From Bifidobacterium callitrichidarum (GTDB taxonomy: Bacteria; Actinomycetota; Actinomycetes; Actinomycetales; Bifidobacteriaceae): DNA of 64,000 bases. The notes under the pieces were generated by a model, which saw only the letters and a list, made by a program, of their open reading frames with translations, was not told the DNA's origin and ran no database searches. How positions within the stretch are numbered: position 1 is the stretch's first letter; each line of letters begins with the position of its first letter. The position numbers were made by a program, and so were the translations under genes. The stretch is from positions 1-64,000 of the forward strand of contig NZ_QFFM01000005.1 of assembly GCF_003129905.1 (NCBI RefSeq). The letters are read 5' to 3'. Below are positions 36,417-45,645 of the stretch, one piece after another.

Positions 36417-37295
36417 TCAGCGAGTGGCGTAGAAGGCGACCGCACTGGAGGCAGCCACGTTCAGCGAGTCCACGCCATGGCTCATCGGAATCTTCACGGT
36501 CAGATCGGCGCGTGCGATGGTGTGCCGGGACAGGCCGTCGCCTTCCGTGCCGAAGATCAACGCAAGCTTGTCGATGCGCGCGGGGTCGCCGTCCGGCAGG
36601 TGAAGTCGGCGGGTGAGCTCGTCCAAGGAGATGGAGTCGTCCTCAAGGGCCATGGCCACCGTGGTGAAGCCGAGCGATTTGAGCTCGTCGATGCCCTTGA
36701 ATGGCCAGTAATGCTTGTCTTCAGTGCCGTCCTCGTTATATCCGGTGATGCGGGTCCACGGCACCTGGAATACCGTGCCCATCGACACGCGGGCGGCGCG
36801 CCGGTACAGGGGATCGCCGCAGGAAGGGGTCACCAGCACCGCGTCCACGTCCAGCGCCGCGGCGGAACGCATGAGCGCGCCCACGTTGGTGTGATCCACG
36901 ATGTTCTCCATCACCGCCACCCGGCGGGCGCCCTGGCACACCTCGGACACGGAGGGCAGCTGCCAACGGCGCATGGCGCACAGCGCGCCGCGGTGAAGCC
37001 GGTAGCCGGTCAGTCGTTTGAGCTGCTCGGGCGATGCCACATATACGGGAACGTCGGCGCCCCAGTGCTGGTCGATGAAGGCGAAGGTTTCGGCCATGCC
37101 CTCCAGCCACGGCTCCTCGACCAGCAGGGACAGCGGCTCGCGCCCGGCCGCCAGCGCCCGGTCGATGACCTTGGGGGATTCGGCGATGAACATGCCCTTG
37201 GCCGGCTCCAGGCGATTGCGCAACTGCATTTCCGTGAGGTTCACGTACGCTTCGACGCGCGGGTCGTCGACGGAATCAAGAGTGATGAGCTGCAT
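36417..37295 (-). CDS. SpoU/TrmH-family RNA 2'-O-methyltransferase
   Basis: A 292-aa SPOUT enzyme. Motif 1 is seen in ENIVDHTNVGALMRSAAALD, motif 2 in LALIFGTEGDGLS and motif 3 in IPMSHGVDSLNVAASSAVAF, with an N-terminal domain like those of rRNA- or tRNA-ribose methyltransferases. It modifies the ribose of an rRNA or tRNA nucleotide; the target cannot be read from sequence. ATG 37295 follows GAAAGG. The tRNA-Leu gene lies just upstream on the same strand. Confidence 0.92.
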   Translation of the reverse strand: MQLITLDSVDDPRVEAYVNLTEMQLRNRLEPAKGMFIAESPKVIDRALAAGREPLSLLVEEPWLEGMAETFAFIDQHWGADVPVYVASPEQLKRLTGYRLHRGALCAMRRWQLPSVSEVCQGARRVAVMENIVDHTNVGALMRSAAALDVDAVLVTPSCGDPLYRRAARVSMGTVFQVPWTRITGYNEDGTEDKHYWPFKGIDELKSLGFTTVAMALEDDSISLDELTRRLHLPDGDPARIDKLALIFGTEGDGLSRHTIARADLTVKIPMSHGVDSLNVAASSAVAFYATR

Positions 37296-37377
37296 GATGG
37301 CCTTTCGGTTGGATAGGGCTGGTAGGGCTGGGTGGGGCGGCGGAAGCGCCCTGCCGGGAAAATTACCGCGGATACGC

Positions 37378-37404
37378 AAAAACCCCTTGCAATGCAAGGG
37401 GTTT
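37378..37404 (-). terminator. Terminator of tRNA-Leu
   Basis: AACCCCTTGC and GCAAGGGGTT form a perfect stem with a 3-base loop. On the minus strand the stem is followed by TTTTTGC. It lies 7 bases past the tRNA 3' end. Confidence 0.85.
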
Positions 37405-37410
37405 CGTCTG

Positions 37411-37498
37411 TGCCCGAGACGGGACTTGAACCCGTACGCCTGTATAAAATAGGCACTAGCACCTCAAGCTAGCGCGTCTACCATTCCGCCACCCGGGC
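37411..37498 (-). tRNA. tRNA-Leu (anticodon GAG)
   Basis: An 88-nt class II tRNA. The acceptor arm pairs GCCCGGG with CTCGGGC. The anticodon stem CTAGC/GCTAG encloses loop TTGAGGT with anticodon GAG (reads CUC and CUU). The variable arm is long, and the T-arm reads CGGGTTCAAGTCCCG. CCA is not encoded. Confidence 0.95.
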
Positions 37499-37594
37499 AG
37501 GTGTCGTTTGGACAACGAGTAGATACTTTAGCAGTGATTCCGGAAGATGCAACACGGGGTGCGTCCTCGGCGTGTCGCGTGTAGCCTTGAAGGC

Positions 37595-38392
37595 ATGACA
37601 GATGCCCTTTTCCTTTTCAATCCGCAGGTTGACGACGTCCCGGTGAACAGCGACGAGCTCCACGCCGGATGGAAGCTCACGCTTCCCGCGCATATCAAGC
37701 GCCATGCCGTGCAGGCCATGCGCCTGAAGGCGGGGGATAGCCTGCAGCTCTCCGACGGGCATGGCCTGAGGATCCATGCGGTGATGGCCGATCCGGAGGC
37801 GGGCCTGGCCGAAGTGTCCGAAGTGGGCCGCGAACCTGAGCCGCAGACCAGGCTGGGCCTGATCCAGGCGTTGGCCAAGACCGGCCACGACGAACAGGCC
37901 ATCGATATGGCCACGCAGATCGGCGTGGACGAGGTGGTCCCCTGGCAGGCGGATCGTTCCATCGCCAAATGGAAGGCCGGCCGCACGGATAAGAAATGGG
38001 GTGCCGTATTGGACGCGGCCACCGAGCAGTCGCGCCGCGCGTTCAGGCCGGTGCTGGGGGAGTGCGTCTCCAGCAAGCAGATCGTGGCCATCTGCCGTCG
38101 CGCCTGCGTGCACGGGGACATGGTGGTGGTGCTGCATCAGGACGCCACCGACACCTGGGCCGGCGTGGAGGCCAAGGTGAACCAGCTTGTCGAACGCACA
38201 CTCCAGGACGGCCGCCCGCGCACCGTGTATGTGGTGGTGGGGCCGGAAGGCGGCATCAGCGAGCAGGAGGTGGCCGATTTCACGGCGGCCGGTGCCGTCA
38301 GCTGCGTGCTCGGCAATAACATCCTCAGGGCCGCCACGGCTGGTCCGGTGGCGCTGTCGCTGCTGTCCCGCACGTTGGGCCGCTACGACTGA
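37595..38392 (+). CDS. rsmE: 16S rRNA m3U1498 methyltransferase RsmE
   Basis: This 265-aa SPOUT methyltransferase acts on U1498 of 16S rRNA. The conserved C-terminal part YVVVGPEGGISEQEVADF, LGNNILRAATAGPVAL is diagnostic of RsmE; an OB-like N-terminal domain precedes it. ATG 37595 is near GAAGG. It is followed by the HIT gene, as in many actinobacteria. Confidence 0.96.
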   Translation: MTDALFLFNPQVDDVPVNSDELHAGWKLTLPAHIKRHAVQAMRLKAGDSLQLSDGHGLRIHAVMADPEAGLAEVSEVGREPEPQTRLGLIQALAKTGHDEQAIDMATQIGVDEVVPWQADRSIAKWKAGRTDKKWGAVLDAATEQSRRAFRPVLGECVSSKQIVAICRRACVHGDMVVVLHQDATDTWAGVEAKVNQLVERTLQDGRPRTVYVVVGPEGGISEQEVADFTAAGAVSCVLGNNILRAATAGPVALSLLSRTLGRYD

Positions 38393-38478
38393 TCGCGAAT
38401 CGGTCTAAGCCTGACGCGATGGGTAACGCCCCCGCGCTAAGCTGGGGTGTAGTGCAATACCGCCAAATAAGGAGCATG

Positions 38479-38817
38479 ATGAGCGCATCCGACGATTGCC
38501 TGTTCTGCAAGATCATCGCAGGCCAGATTCCCAGCACCAAGGTCTATGAGGACGACACCACCTACGCCTTCAAGGACATCAACCCCAAGGCCAAGGTCCA
38601 CGTGCTGGTGGTGCCCAAGAAGCATTACGCCAACGCGGCGGAACTCGCAGCCAAGGATCCGGCCGAGCTGGCGCATATCGTCTCCGTCGCCCAGCACATC
38701 GCGGACGAGGCCTTCCACGGTGCCTACCGACTGGTCTTCAACACCGGCCTTGACGCAGGCCAGACGGTGTTCCATGTGCACGCCCACGTACTGACCGGCG
38801 AGAAGCTGGACGAGTAG
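38479..38817 (+). CDS. HIT-family nucleotide hydrolase
   Basis: A 112-aa protein with the histidine triad as FHVHAHVLTG and N-terminal CLFCKIIAGQIPS zinc-knuckle residues. HIT proteins hydrolyse AMP-linked or dinucleoside polyphosphates; this is the HinT-like type. Of two in-frame ATGs, 38479 has the better spacing from AAGGAG. It leads the HIT-phoH-ybeY-corC-era run. Confidence 0.95.
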   Translation: MSASDDCLFCKIIAGQIPSTKVYEDDTTYAFKDINPKAKVHVLVVPKKHYANAAELAAKDPAELAHIVSVAQHIADEAFHGAYRLVFNTGLDAGQTVFHVHAHVLTGEKLDE

Positions 38818-38838
38818 ACAAGGGGACGAGAAGCTTTC

Positions 38839-40059
38839 GTGGCCACGACTACACGTACCATCACCATCCCGCCGCAGCTCGATCCGGTGGCCGTGCTCGG
38901 CCCCGTGGACGAAGTCATCCGAGAGGTGGAGCGCGCCTTCCCGGAACTCACCATCATCGTGCGAGGCAACCGGGTGGCCATCGTCTCCCGTTCCAAGCAG
39001 ACCGAGACCCAAGCCTCCCAGGCCGAGGATCTGGTCAACACCATCATCCAGGCCGCCTACACCGCACCCATGGACGCCGACACCGTGCGTCGCATGCTTG
39101 ACCAGAACGTGCTCAGAAACAGCGTGCGACTGGAACGTCCGGGGCATGGCCCCACCCATGACAAGCTTGTGCAGTCCACCGCGGGAGACCCGCGCGGCCG
39201 CGTCCACGGGCAGTCCCATGGCCAGACCGGGCGGGAGACCGCCTACCGCAAGCCGACCGTGCCCGGCGTGATCACCTTCGCCGCCGGTGCGCCGGTCCGC
39301 GCGAAGACCGCGGGACAGGTGGCGTATGTCAACGCCATCGAGTCGCACACCATCACCTTCGGCATCGGCCCGGCCGGCACCGGCAAGACCTACCTCGCCG
39401 TGGCCAAGGCCGTGCGAGCCTTCCAGGACAAGCAGATCCGGCGCATCATCCTGACCCGTCCGGCCGTGGAGGCGGGTGAGAATCTGGGCTTCCTGCCAGG
39501 CACCCTCAACGACAAGGTGGATCCGTATCTGCGCCCGCTGTACGACGCCTTGGGCGACATGCTCGGCGCCGACCAGCTGAGGCGTCTCATGGACGACAAC
39601 ACCATCGAGGTGGCGCCGCTTGCCTACATGCGCGGCCGTACCCTCAACGATGCGTTCGTGATCCTGGACGAGGCGCAGAACACTACCGAGCAGCAGATGA
39701 AGATGTTCCTGACGCGACTCGGCTTCAACACCAAGATGGTGATCACCGGCGATATCTCGCAGGTCGATCTGGCCGTGCCGCGGTCCGGTCTGTCCACCAT
39801 CGAACAGATTTTGGGTGACATCGAGGGCATCTCCTTTGTCCATCTCGATACCGAGGACGTGGTGCGCCACCAGTTGGTGGGCCGCATCGTGGCAGCATAC
39901 GACAGGCACGCCGCCATCGCCGGCGACCAACGCGCCATCGAACGGCGTGGACGGCGCCGTCGCGGGGAAGGCGACGGCCGGGATGCCTCGACGGCCACGG
40001 CTCCTGAGCGCCAGGCCGCACCCGAGGCAACCCCGACACAACGAAACGAGGAAGCATGA
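38839..40059 (+). CDS. phoH: PhoH-family ATPase
   Basis: A 406-aa protein with Walker [13 protein letters not shown] and Walker [16 protein letters not shown], preceded by a KH-like domain in residues 1-80 ([10 protein letters not shown]). PhoH proteins bind RNA or nucleotides and sit next to ybeY in many genomes, linking them to RNA processing. GTG 38839 is the start. Its stop overlaps the ybeY start by 4 bases (ATGA), giving translational coupling. The C-terminus has an Arg/Glu-rich tail. Confidence 0.95.
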   Translation: MATTTRTITIPPQLDPVAVLGPVDEVIREVERAFPELTIIVRGNRVAIVSRSKQTETQASQAEDLVNTIIQAAYTAPMDADTVRRMLDQNVLRNSVRLERPGHGPTHDKLVQSTAGDPRGRVHGQSHGQTGRETAYRKPTVPGVITFAAGAPVRAKTAGQVAYVNAIESHTITFGIGPAGTGKTYLAVAKAVRAFQDKQIRRIILTRPAVEAGENLGFLPGTLNDKVDPYLRPLYDALGDMLGADQLRRLMDDNTIEVAPLAYMRGRTLNDAFVILDEAQNTTEQQMKMFLTRLGFNTKMVITGDISQVDLAVPRSGLSTIEQILGDIEGISFVHLDTEDVVRHQLVGRIVAAYDRHAAIAGDQRAIERRGRRRRGEGDGRDASTATAPERQAAPEATPTQRNEEA

Positions 40060-40604
40060 GCGTTGACGTGACCAACGAGACCCAGTGGGTCATCGACCCC
40101 AAGGTCTTCTCCGATTTGGGCATCTGGGTACTTGACCAGATGCGCGTGAGCACCCAGTCCGACCTGACCATCATGTTCGTGGACCCCGACCCCATCGCCG
40201 AGCTGCACATGCGTTGGATGAATCTGGAAGGACCGACCGACGTGATGAGCTTCCCGATGGACGAGTTGCGCCCCGGCGACGGCAAGACTGTCATGGAAGG
40301 CGTGCTCGGCGACATCGTGATCTGCCCGTGGGTGGCCGCCCAGCAGGCCGCCGCCGCGGGACACAGCACCATGCAGGAGATGCTGCTGCTGACCATCCAC
40401 GGCATCCTCCACCTGCTCGGCTACGACCACGTGACCCCCGAGCAGGAACGCCAGATGTTCGGCCTGCAGCGCCAGCTCCTGCTCACGTTCTTCGCCCTGC
40501 GCCACGATTCCGGCGTACAGGCCACCCTGCCCGCCGGCACGCCCGACGCGCTGGCCATCTACGACGCCGCACACGGTGCCGGCCGCGACCTGGACGCCAA
40601 ATAA
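40056..40604 (+). CDS. ybeY: rRNA maturation endonuclease YbeY
   Basis: This 182-aa zinc metallo-RNase acts in 16S rRNA 3'-end maturation. The metal motif is complete as [11 protein letters not shown] (H-x3-H-x5-H). It contains the conserved [13 protein letters not shown] 40056 overlaps phoH, with AACGAGGAA upstream. It sits in the typical phoH-ybeY-corC-era run. The C-terminal 30 residues are extra relative to the core. Confidence 0.96.
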   Translation: MSVDVTNETQWVIDPKVFSDLGIWVLDQMRVSTQSDLTIMFVDPDPIAELHMRWMNLEGPTDVMSFPMDELRPGDGKTVMEGVLGDIVICPWVAAQQAAAAGHSTMQEMLLLTIHGILHLLGYDHVTPEQERQMFGLQRQLLLTFFALRHDSGVQATLPAGTPDALAIYDAAHGAGRDLDAK

Positions 40605-40666
40605 CCGCCAACCGGTCCACACCCGTACCCCCACGATTTCACAACCCGCAAGGACAGCAAACCCCT

Positions 40667-42100
40667 ATGGAGTATCTCAGTACCACCCTGATCGCCATCA
40701 CCGTCGTGCTTGTGCTGGTGGCCGCCCTCTTCGTCTGGTTCTCGCTGACCATGGCCGCCTCCGAAGGCGCCGTGGCACGAGTGACCCGTGCCAGCCTGAA
40801 CAACCTCATCCTCGAGGTGCAGACCGACTCGGAGGCAAGCCAGTTCCTCAAGATGAAGAAGATCGACAAGATCCACCGCGTCCAGCGGCTCATCTCCGAT
40901 CGGTACGCCACGGCCGGTAGCTGCGCGTTCTTCCGTATCGCCTGCAACGTGCTCGACGGCGTGCTGGTGGCCTCCATCGCGGCGCTGTGGGGCGCCGAAC
41001 TGTGGGTGGAACTGCTGGCGGGCTTCCTGTTCGCCATCATCGTGGCCGTGGTCTCCGTACTGGTTCGTCCGCGCACCGCGGGCATGGCCAAGCCGGTGGA
41101 CATCATGATCGCCCACTCGCGCATCGTCTCCCTGGCCTGCAAGGTGACGCCGTTCGCCCGCATCGGCTCGGACAAGAACGGTGCCAAGGGCGCGGGCCGT
41201 CGTGGCAAGAACTCCGACCTGTCCGACGACGAGGAACTGGAGAAGATCCAGCTTGAACAGGGCAAAGCCGCCATCGACCGACTGGTGGAGTCCAACGACT
41301 TCGACCCAGAGGTCTCGGAGATGCTGCGCAATGTGCTCACCCTGTCCGACACGCTGACCCGCGAGATCATGGTGCCGCGCACCGACATGATCTGCATGGA
41401 GCGTGACACCACGCTCGTCTCCGCGCTGAAGCTGTTCTCCCGCTCCGGCTTCTCCCGCGTGCCGGTGATTGGCGAGGACGTGGACGACCTCATCGGCGTG
41501 GCCTATCTCAAGGACGCCGTGCGCGCCACCGCCTTCAACCAGGCGGCCCTCGACCGCAAGGTAGAGACCATCGTGCGCCAGCCGCTGCTGGTGCCCGAAT
41601 CCAAGCCGGTGGACGACCTGTTCCATGAAATGCAGCGTTCGCGTCAGCATGTGGCCGTGGTGGTGGACGAGTACGGCGGCATCGCCGGCATGGTGACCAT
41701 CGAGGACACCATCGAGCAGATCGTGGGTGAGCTGGAGGATGAGCACGACCGCACCCAGCGCAGCGAACCGGAGAAGATCGGCGAGAACAAGTGGAAGATG
41801 CCGGCCCGCACGCCGATCGCCGATTTGGAGGAGATTTTCGAGATCGACATCGACGAGGACGACGTGGATACGGTCTACGGCCTGTTGACCAAGATCCTCG
41901 GCCGCGTGCCGATCGTGGGCGCTTCGGCCGTGACCCGCGGGCTGAAGCTTACGGCGGTCGACTCCGCCGGACGCCGTAAGAAGGTCTCCACCATCGTGGT
42001 CGAGCCCGCGCACGTCGAGGGCGACGAGGAAGATGGCAAGACCCAGGACGAATCCGGCGAACACGCCGACGATGATGATCAGAATGCCGACAAGGAGTGA
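40667..42100 (+). CDS. CorC/HlyC-family transporter-associated protein
   Basis: A 477-aa membrane protein: an N-terminal DUF21/CNNM-type region with about four helices (residues 5-135), a linker with basic and acidic runs, two CBS domains (TLSDTLTREIMVPRTDM and the second near PLLVPESKPVDDLF) and a CorC_HlyC domain (DEYGGIAGMVTIEDTIEQIVG). Family members are linked to Mg2+/Co2+ export or resistance. The C-terminal 30 residues are strongly acidic. ATG 40667 is supported by the N-terminal helix; an upstream in-frame ORF is not. Confidence 0.93.
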   Translation: MEYLSTTLIAITVVLVLVAALFVWFSLTMAASEGAVARVTRASLNNLILEVQTDSEASQFLKMKKIDKIHRVQRLISDRYATAGSCAFFRIACNVLDGVLVASIAALWGAELWVELLAGFLFAIIVAVVSVLVRPRTAGMAKPVDIMIAHSRIVSLACKVTPFARIGSDKNGAKGAGRRGKNSDLSDDEELEKIQLEQGKAAIDRLVESNDFDPEVSEMLRNVLTLSDTLTREIMVPRTDMICMERDTTLVSALKLFSRSGFSRVPVIGEDVDDLIGVAYLKDAVRATAFNQAALDRKVETIVRQPLLVPESKPVDDLFHEMQRSRQHVAVVVDEYGGIAGMVTIEDTIEQIVGELEDEHDRTQRSEPEKIGENKWKMPARTPIADLEEIFEIDIDEDDVDTVYGLLTKILGRVPIVGASAVTRGLKLTAVDSAGRRKKVSTIVVEPAHVEGDEEDGKTQDESGEHADDDDQNADKE

Positions 42101-42101
42101 G

Positions 42102-43103
42102 ATGAGCGAACAGGAAGTGACGACGAACCAGACCGAGGCCACGCCCGAAACCAAGACGGACGTGCCGTACCGTTCCGGATTCGTGGCCGTGGTGGGACGA
42201 CCGAACGTGGGCAAGTCCACGCTGATCAACGCGCTCATCGGCAAGCAGATCGCCATCGCGTCCTCCCGACCGGAGACCACGCGAAAGGCCATTCGTGGCA
42301 TCCTGACCACCGAACATGCGCAGCTGGTGCTGGTGGACACGCCCGGCATCCACCGCCCGCGCACGCTGCTCGGCCAGCGCCTCAACGATGTGGTGGAGGA
42401 GTCCCTGTCCGATGTAGACGTGGTGGCCTTCCTGCTGCCCGCCGACCAGGAGATCGGCCCCGGCGACCGCCGTATCCTGTCCCGTCTGCGCTCCGACTTC
42501 GCCACCAAGCGCGAGGACGGCACGTTCGCATGGAAGGTGCCGCTGATTGCCATCGTGACCAAGATCGACGAGCTCGGCCGCCAGCAGCTCATCAACAAGC
42601 TCATCGAGATCAACGAATTCGCCGACTTCTCGGACATCGTGCCGGTCAGCGCCCTGAAGCACGACAACCTCGCCGAGGTGCGCAACGTGCTCGTCGAGCA
42701 CACGCCGGAAGGCCCGCAGATGTATCCGGACGACCAGATCAGCGAGGAGCGTCCGGAGGACACCATCGCCGAACTCATTCGCGGCGCGTTCCTCGAGACG
42801 CTGGACGACGAGCTGCCGCACTCCCTGGCCGTGGTGGTCGATTCCATCGACTATCCGGAGGACAACGAGACCGGTGCCGCCTACGACGGCAAGGCGCAGG
42901 TCAATGTGTCCATCTATGTGGAGCGTGACTCGCAGAAGCCGATCATCATCGGCAAGGGCGCCTCGAACCTCACCTACGTCAAGAAGAAGCTGCGCACGCC
43001 CGTCAACCGCATCGTCGGCCAGAAGGCCCGCCTCGACCTCCACGTCAAGGTCGCCAAGGGCTGGCAGTCCGATCCCAAGCAGCTGGAGAAGTTGGGCTTC
43101 TAA
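42102..43103 (+). CDS. era: GTPase Era
   Basis: This 333-aa protein is a GTPase followed by a KH domain and binds 16S rRNA during 30S maturation. Motifs: G1 GRPNVGKST, G3 DTPGIH, G4 TKID, and the C-terminal KH part GKGASNLTYVKKKL, VAKGWQSDP. ATG 42102 follows AAGGAG and lies 1 base after the CorC-like stop. It ends the operon, with a stem-loop at 43139. Confidence 0.97.
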   Translation: MSEQEVTTNQTEATPETKTDVPYRSGFVAVVGRPNVGKSTLINALIGKQIAIASSRPETTRKAIRGILTTEHAQLVLVDTPGIHRPRTLLGQRLNDVVEESLSDVDVVAFLLPADQEIGPGDRRILSRLRSDFATKREDGTFAWKVPLIAIVTKIDELGRQQLINKLIEINEFADFSDIVPVSALKHDNLAEVRNVLVEHTPEGPQMYPDDQISEERPEDTIAELIRGAFLETLDDELPHSLAVVVDSIDYPEDNETGAAYDGKAQVNVSIYVERDSQKPIIIGKGASNLTYVKKKLRTPVNRIVGQKARLDLHVKVAKGWQSDPKQLEKLGF

Positions 43104-43138
43104 CCTTTCCAACTGCTGGTTTGGACCCGCATAATAGG

Positions 43139-43167
43139 AATGGCTCCCTCGATGTGAGGGAGCCATT
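43139..43167. terminator. Hairpin between era and fadD
   Basis: AATGGCTCCCTC pairs perfectly with GAGGGAGCCATT around a 5-base loop. It is located between convergent genes (era plus, fadD minus). The T-tract is weak on both sides. Confidence 0.7.
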
Positions 43168-43189
43168 CTGCGTTACAGGGCTATGAAGT

Positions 43190-45226
43190 CTACTTCTTGC
43201 GGGCCACGTACATCTGGGTGTTGAGGAGGGTGGTGTAGCGCTTGATGACCTTCGGGCGGATCACCTTCATGGAGGCGGTCATGAGGCCGTTCTCCTGGCT
43301 GAACTCCTCAGGCAGCAGGATGAACTTACGCACCGATTCGGCGCGGGAGACACCTTCATTGGCCTGATCGACCCACTTCTGCACTTCGGCGCGCACCGCG
43401 GCGTTCTGCGTGGCGTCCTCCATGGACATGTTCTCGTCCAGTCCCTTGGCCGCCAGCCACGGGCGCAGCGCCTCCTCGTCCAACGTGATCAGCGCGGAGA
43501 TGAACGGGCGCTTGTCGCCCAGCACCAGCGCCTGCGAGACGATCTCGCAACGCTGGATGACCTCCTCGATCGGGCCGGGGGAGACGTTCTTGCCGCCTGC
43601 GGTGATGATGAGGTCCTTCTTGCGGCCGGTAATGTACAGGAAGCCATCGTTGTCGATGCGGCCCAGATCGCCGGTGGCGTACCAACCATCCTCGGTGAAG
43701 GACAGCTCGGTGGCCTCGTCGTTCTTGTGGTAGCGCGGGAACACGGCACGGCCCTTGACCTGGATTTCGCCGTCCTCGGCGATGCGCAGGGAAAAGCCGG
43801 GGAAGGCGATGCCCACGGAACCGGCGTGGAACGGGGTGCCCAGCGGGTTGAAGGCGCACGGCGCGGTGGTCTCGGTCAGGCCGTAGCCCTCGTAGACCGG
43901 CACGCCGGCGCCGCGGAAGAAGGCCAGCAGCTCGGGGTCGAGCGGGGCGCCGCCCGCCACGATCCATTTGGCGCGGCCGCCCAGCACCTCACGCAGCGAG
44001 GCGTAGACCACCGGGTCGAACGCGGCGCGCCTGGCGCGGGCCAGCGCACCGGCCTTGCCGTTGGCGGAAATCTCCTTCATGTAGTTCTGCGCGGCCACCA
44101 CGGCGGAGGCGAACACCACGCCCTTGGGGCCATGACCGGCCTTCTGGGAGGCGGCGTTGTACACCTTCTCCAGCACACGGGGCACCACGATCATGATGGA
44201 CGGCTTGGCCACCTGCAGGTCGGCGATGAGCGTCTTGATGCCGGTGGCGATGTAGATGCGGATGTCGGAGGCCACCACGATGTAGTTGATGGCGCGGGCG
44301 AAGGAATGCGCCTGCGGCAGGAACAGCAGCACCGAGTTCTTCTTGTTGTGCAGCAGGTCCGGCATGTAGTCCGGCAGGTTCAATGCGGTCTGGCAGTAGT
44401 GCTCATGGGTCATCTCAACGCCCTTCGGCGCGGAGGTGGAGCCGGACGTGTACACGATGGAGCACAGGTCGGTCTTCTTGATGGAGTCGATGCGCTCGTC
44501 CAGCTCGGCGTCGGACACGCCGGCGCCGTAGGCCTTGATCTCGTCCAGGCCGCCGGTCTCGATGCACACGATGTGCTCCAGGGACGGGCATTCCTCAACG
44601 GCGCCGTCCGCTTTGTCTCGCATGGCGGTGTCCTGCACGATGAGCAGACGGGCGTCCGAATTGTTCACGATGTTGCGGATCTGCTCGGCGGAGTCCGTGT
44701 CGTAGATGGTGGCGAGCACGCCGCCGCAGGCCATGATGGCCGCGTCCGTCAGATCCCATTCGTAGGAGGTGCGGCACATGAAGGCCACGCCGTCGCCCTT
44801 CTTGAGGCCGTAGTGCAGCAGGCCCTTGGCCACGGCGCGCACGTCGGCCAGGAACTCGTTGGCCGTCACGGTGACCCATTCGTCGCCGGACTTGTAGGTG
44901 TACAGCGGCTCGTCGCCCATACGCTCGGCGCGATCCGCGTACAGGTCGTAGATGGACATGCCCTCGTCCAGCGGCGGGTTGCCCTCGGTGGAGGTGGTGA
45001 GCAGGCCCGTGGCCGGGTCGATGTCGGTGACGGTCAGATGGCCGTCGTCCCAATCGTTGCTGTTGGGCAGGGCGATATCGGATTCGGCCGGAACGTCGGC
45101 GTTGGACAGGTAATCCGGCTCATCCGGAGTGTCGTCGTGGACCGGGTGGATGAAGTCGGGCGCGAGCCTCAGCGCCTTACGGGTGAGGTCGATGGTGTGT
45201 TGCGTGAAGGAATTGATAACCGACAA
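43190..45226 (-). CDS. fadD: Long-chain acyl-CoA synthetase (AMP-forming)
   Basis: A 678-aa adenylate-forming enzyme. It has the P-loop-like motif YTSGSTSAPKGVEMTH, the second motif GYGLTETTAPCAF, and the hinge region with DLGRIDNDGFLYITGRKKDLII, followed by the catalytic Lys region near ENGLMTASMKV. The size and the N-terminal 80-residue extension are typical of actinobacterial FadD15-like enzymes. I use TTG 45226 (AGGAG, 6-base gap) because no ATG fits. It is divergent from the pnt operon. Confidence 0.93.
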   Translation of the reverse strand: MSVINSFTQHTIDLTRKALRLAPDFIHPVHDDTPDEPDYLSNADVPAESDIALPNSNDWDDGHLTVTDIDPATGLLTTSTEGNPPLDEGMSIYDLYADRAERMGDEPLYTYKSGDEWVTVTANEFLADVRAVAKGLLHYGLKKGDGVAFMCRTSYEWDLTDAAIMACGGVLATIYDTDSAEQIRNIVNNSDARLLIVQDTAMRDKADGAVEECPSLEHIVCIETGGLDEIKAYGAGVSDAELDERIDSIKKTDLCSIVYTSGSTSAPKGVEMTHEHYCQTALNLPDYMPDLLHNKKNSVLLFLPQAHSFARAINYIVVASDIRIYIATGIKTLIADLQVAKPSIMIVVPRVLEKVYNAASQKAGHGPKGVVFASAVVAAQNYMKEISANGKAGALARARRAAFDPVVYASLREVLGGRAKWIVAGGAPLDPELLAFFRGAGVPVYEGYGLTETTAPCAFNPLGTPFHAGSVGIAFPGFSLRIAEDGEIQVKGRAVFPRYHKNDEATELSFTEDGWYATGDLGRIDNDGFLYITGRKKDLIITAGGKNVSPGPIEEVIQRCEIVSQALVLGDKRPFISALITLDEEALRPWLAAKGLDENMSMEDATQNAAVRAEVQKWVDQANEGVSRAESVRKFILLPEEFSQENGLMTASMKVIRPKVIKRYTTLLNTQMYVARKK

Positions 45227-45351
45227 CTCTTGCTCCTGTAAACCTTTCGATGTCGTCCGGCCGCGGACGTTCCGCGCGATCACGCGCGATCCATCGGACG
45301 AAATGCTTCTCAAAGGCAAAAGTGTAATCGCGGATGCCGAACTCGTCACCT

Positions 45352-45385
45352 TACGCAACCGTAGGAAAACCCTACGCAACCGTAG
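45352..45385. promoter_or_regulatory. Two direct TACGCAACCGTAG repeats in the fadD/pnt divergent region
   Basis: TACGCAACCGTAG at 45352-45364 and again at 45373-45385, a 21-bp period (two helical turns). Each copy has outer symmetry TACG-N4-CGTA. They lie about 125 bases upstream of fadD in the 419-base divergent region, which otherwise shows only GC-rich repeats of GGCGATGG/GGTCCGG type and no gene. A TetR-type operator is a plausible reading. Confidence 0.55.
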
Positions 45386-45645
45386 CGTTTGGGCATTCGC
45401 GAGGGCGATGGCCCGGCGATGGTCCGGCGGCGGCCCGGCGACGGTCGGATAACGGGCGGTCGGTGGACTGTCGAGCCTGCCCATGGTCGCCTCCAGGACC
45501 GGCGCCGATGGCGTGACTGTCCAGAAACGGCGGGGTTGCGGGCCTTTTCTTCACCTTTTGACTACACTTGACCCCGGATAGTTACATCCACGTTATATCC
45601 GACTGGATAACCATGTCCGAAATGAAAGATTAAGAAAGGGCTCTC

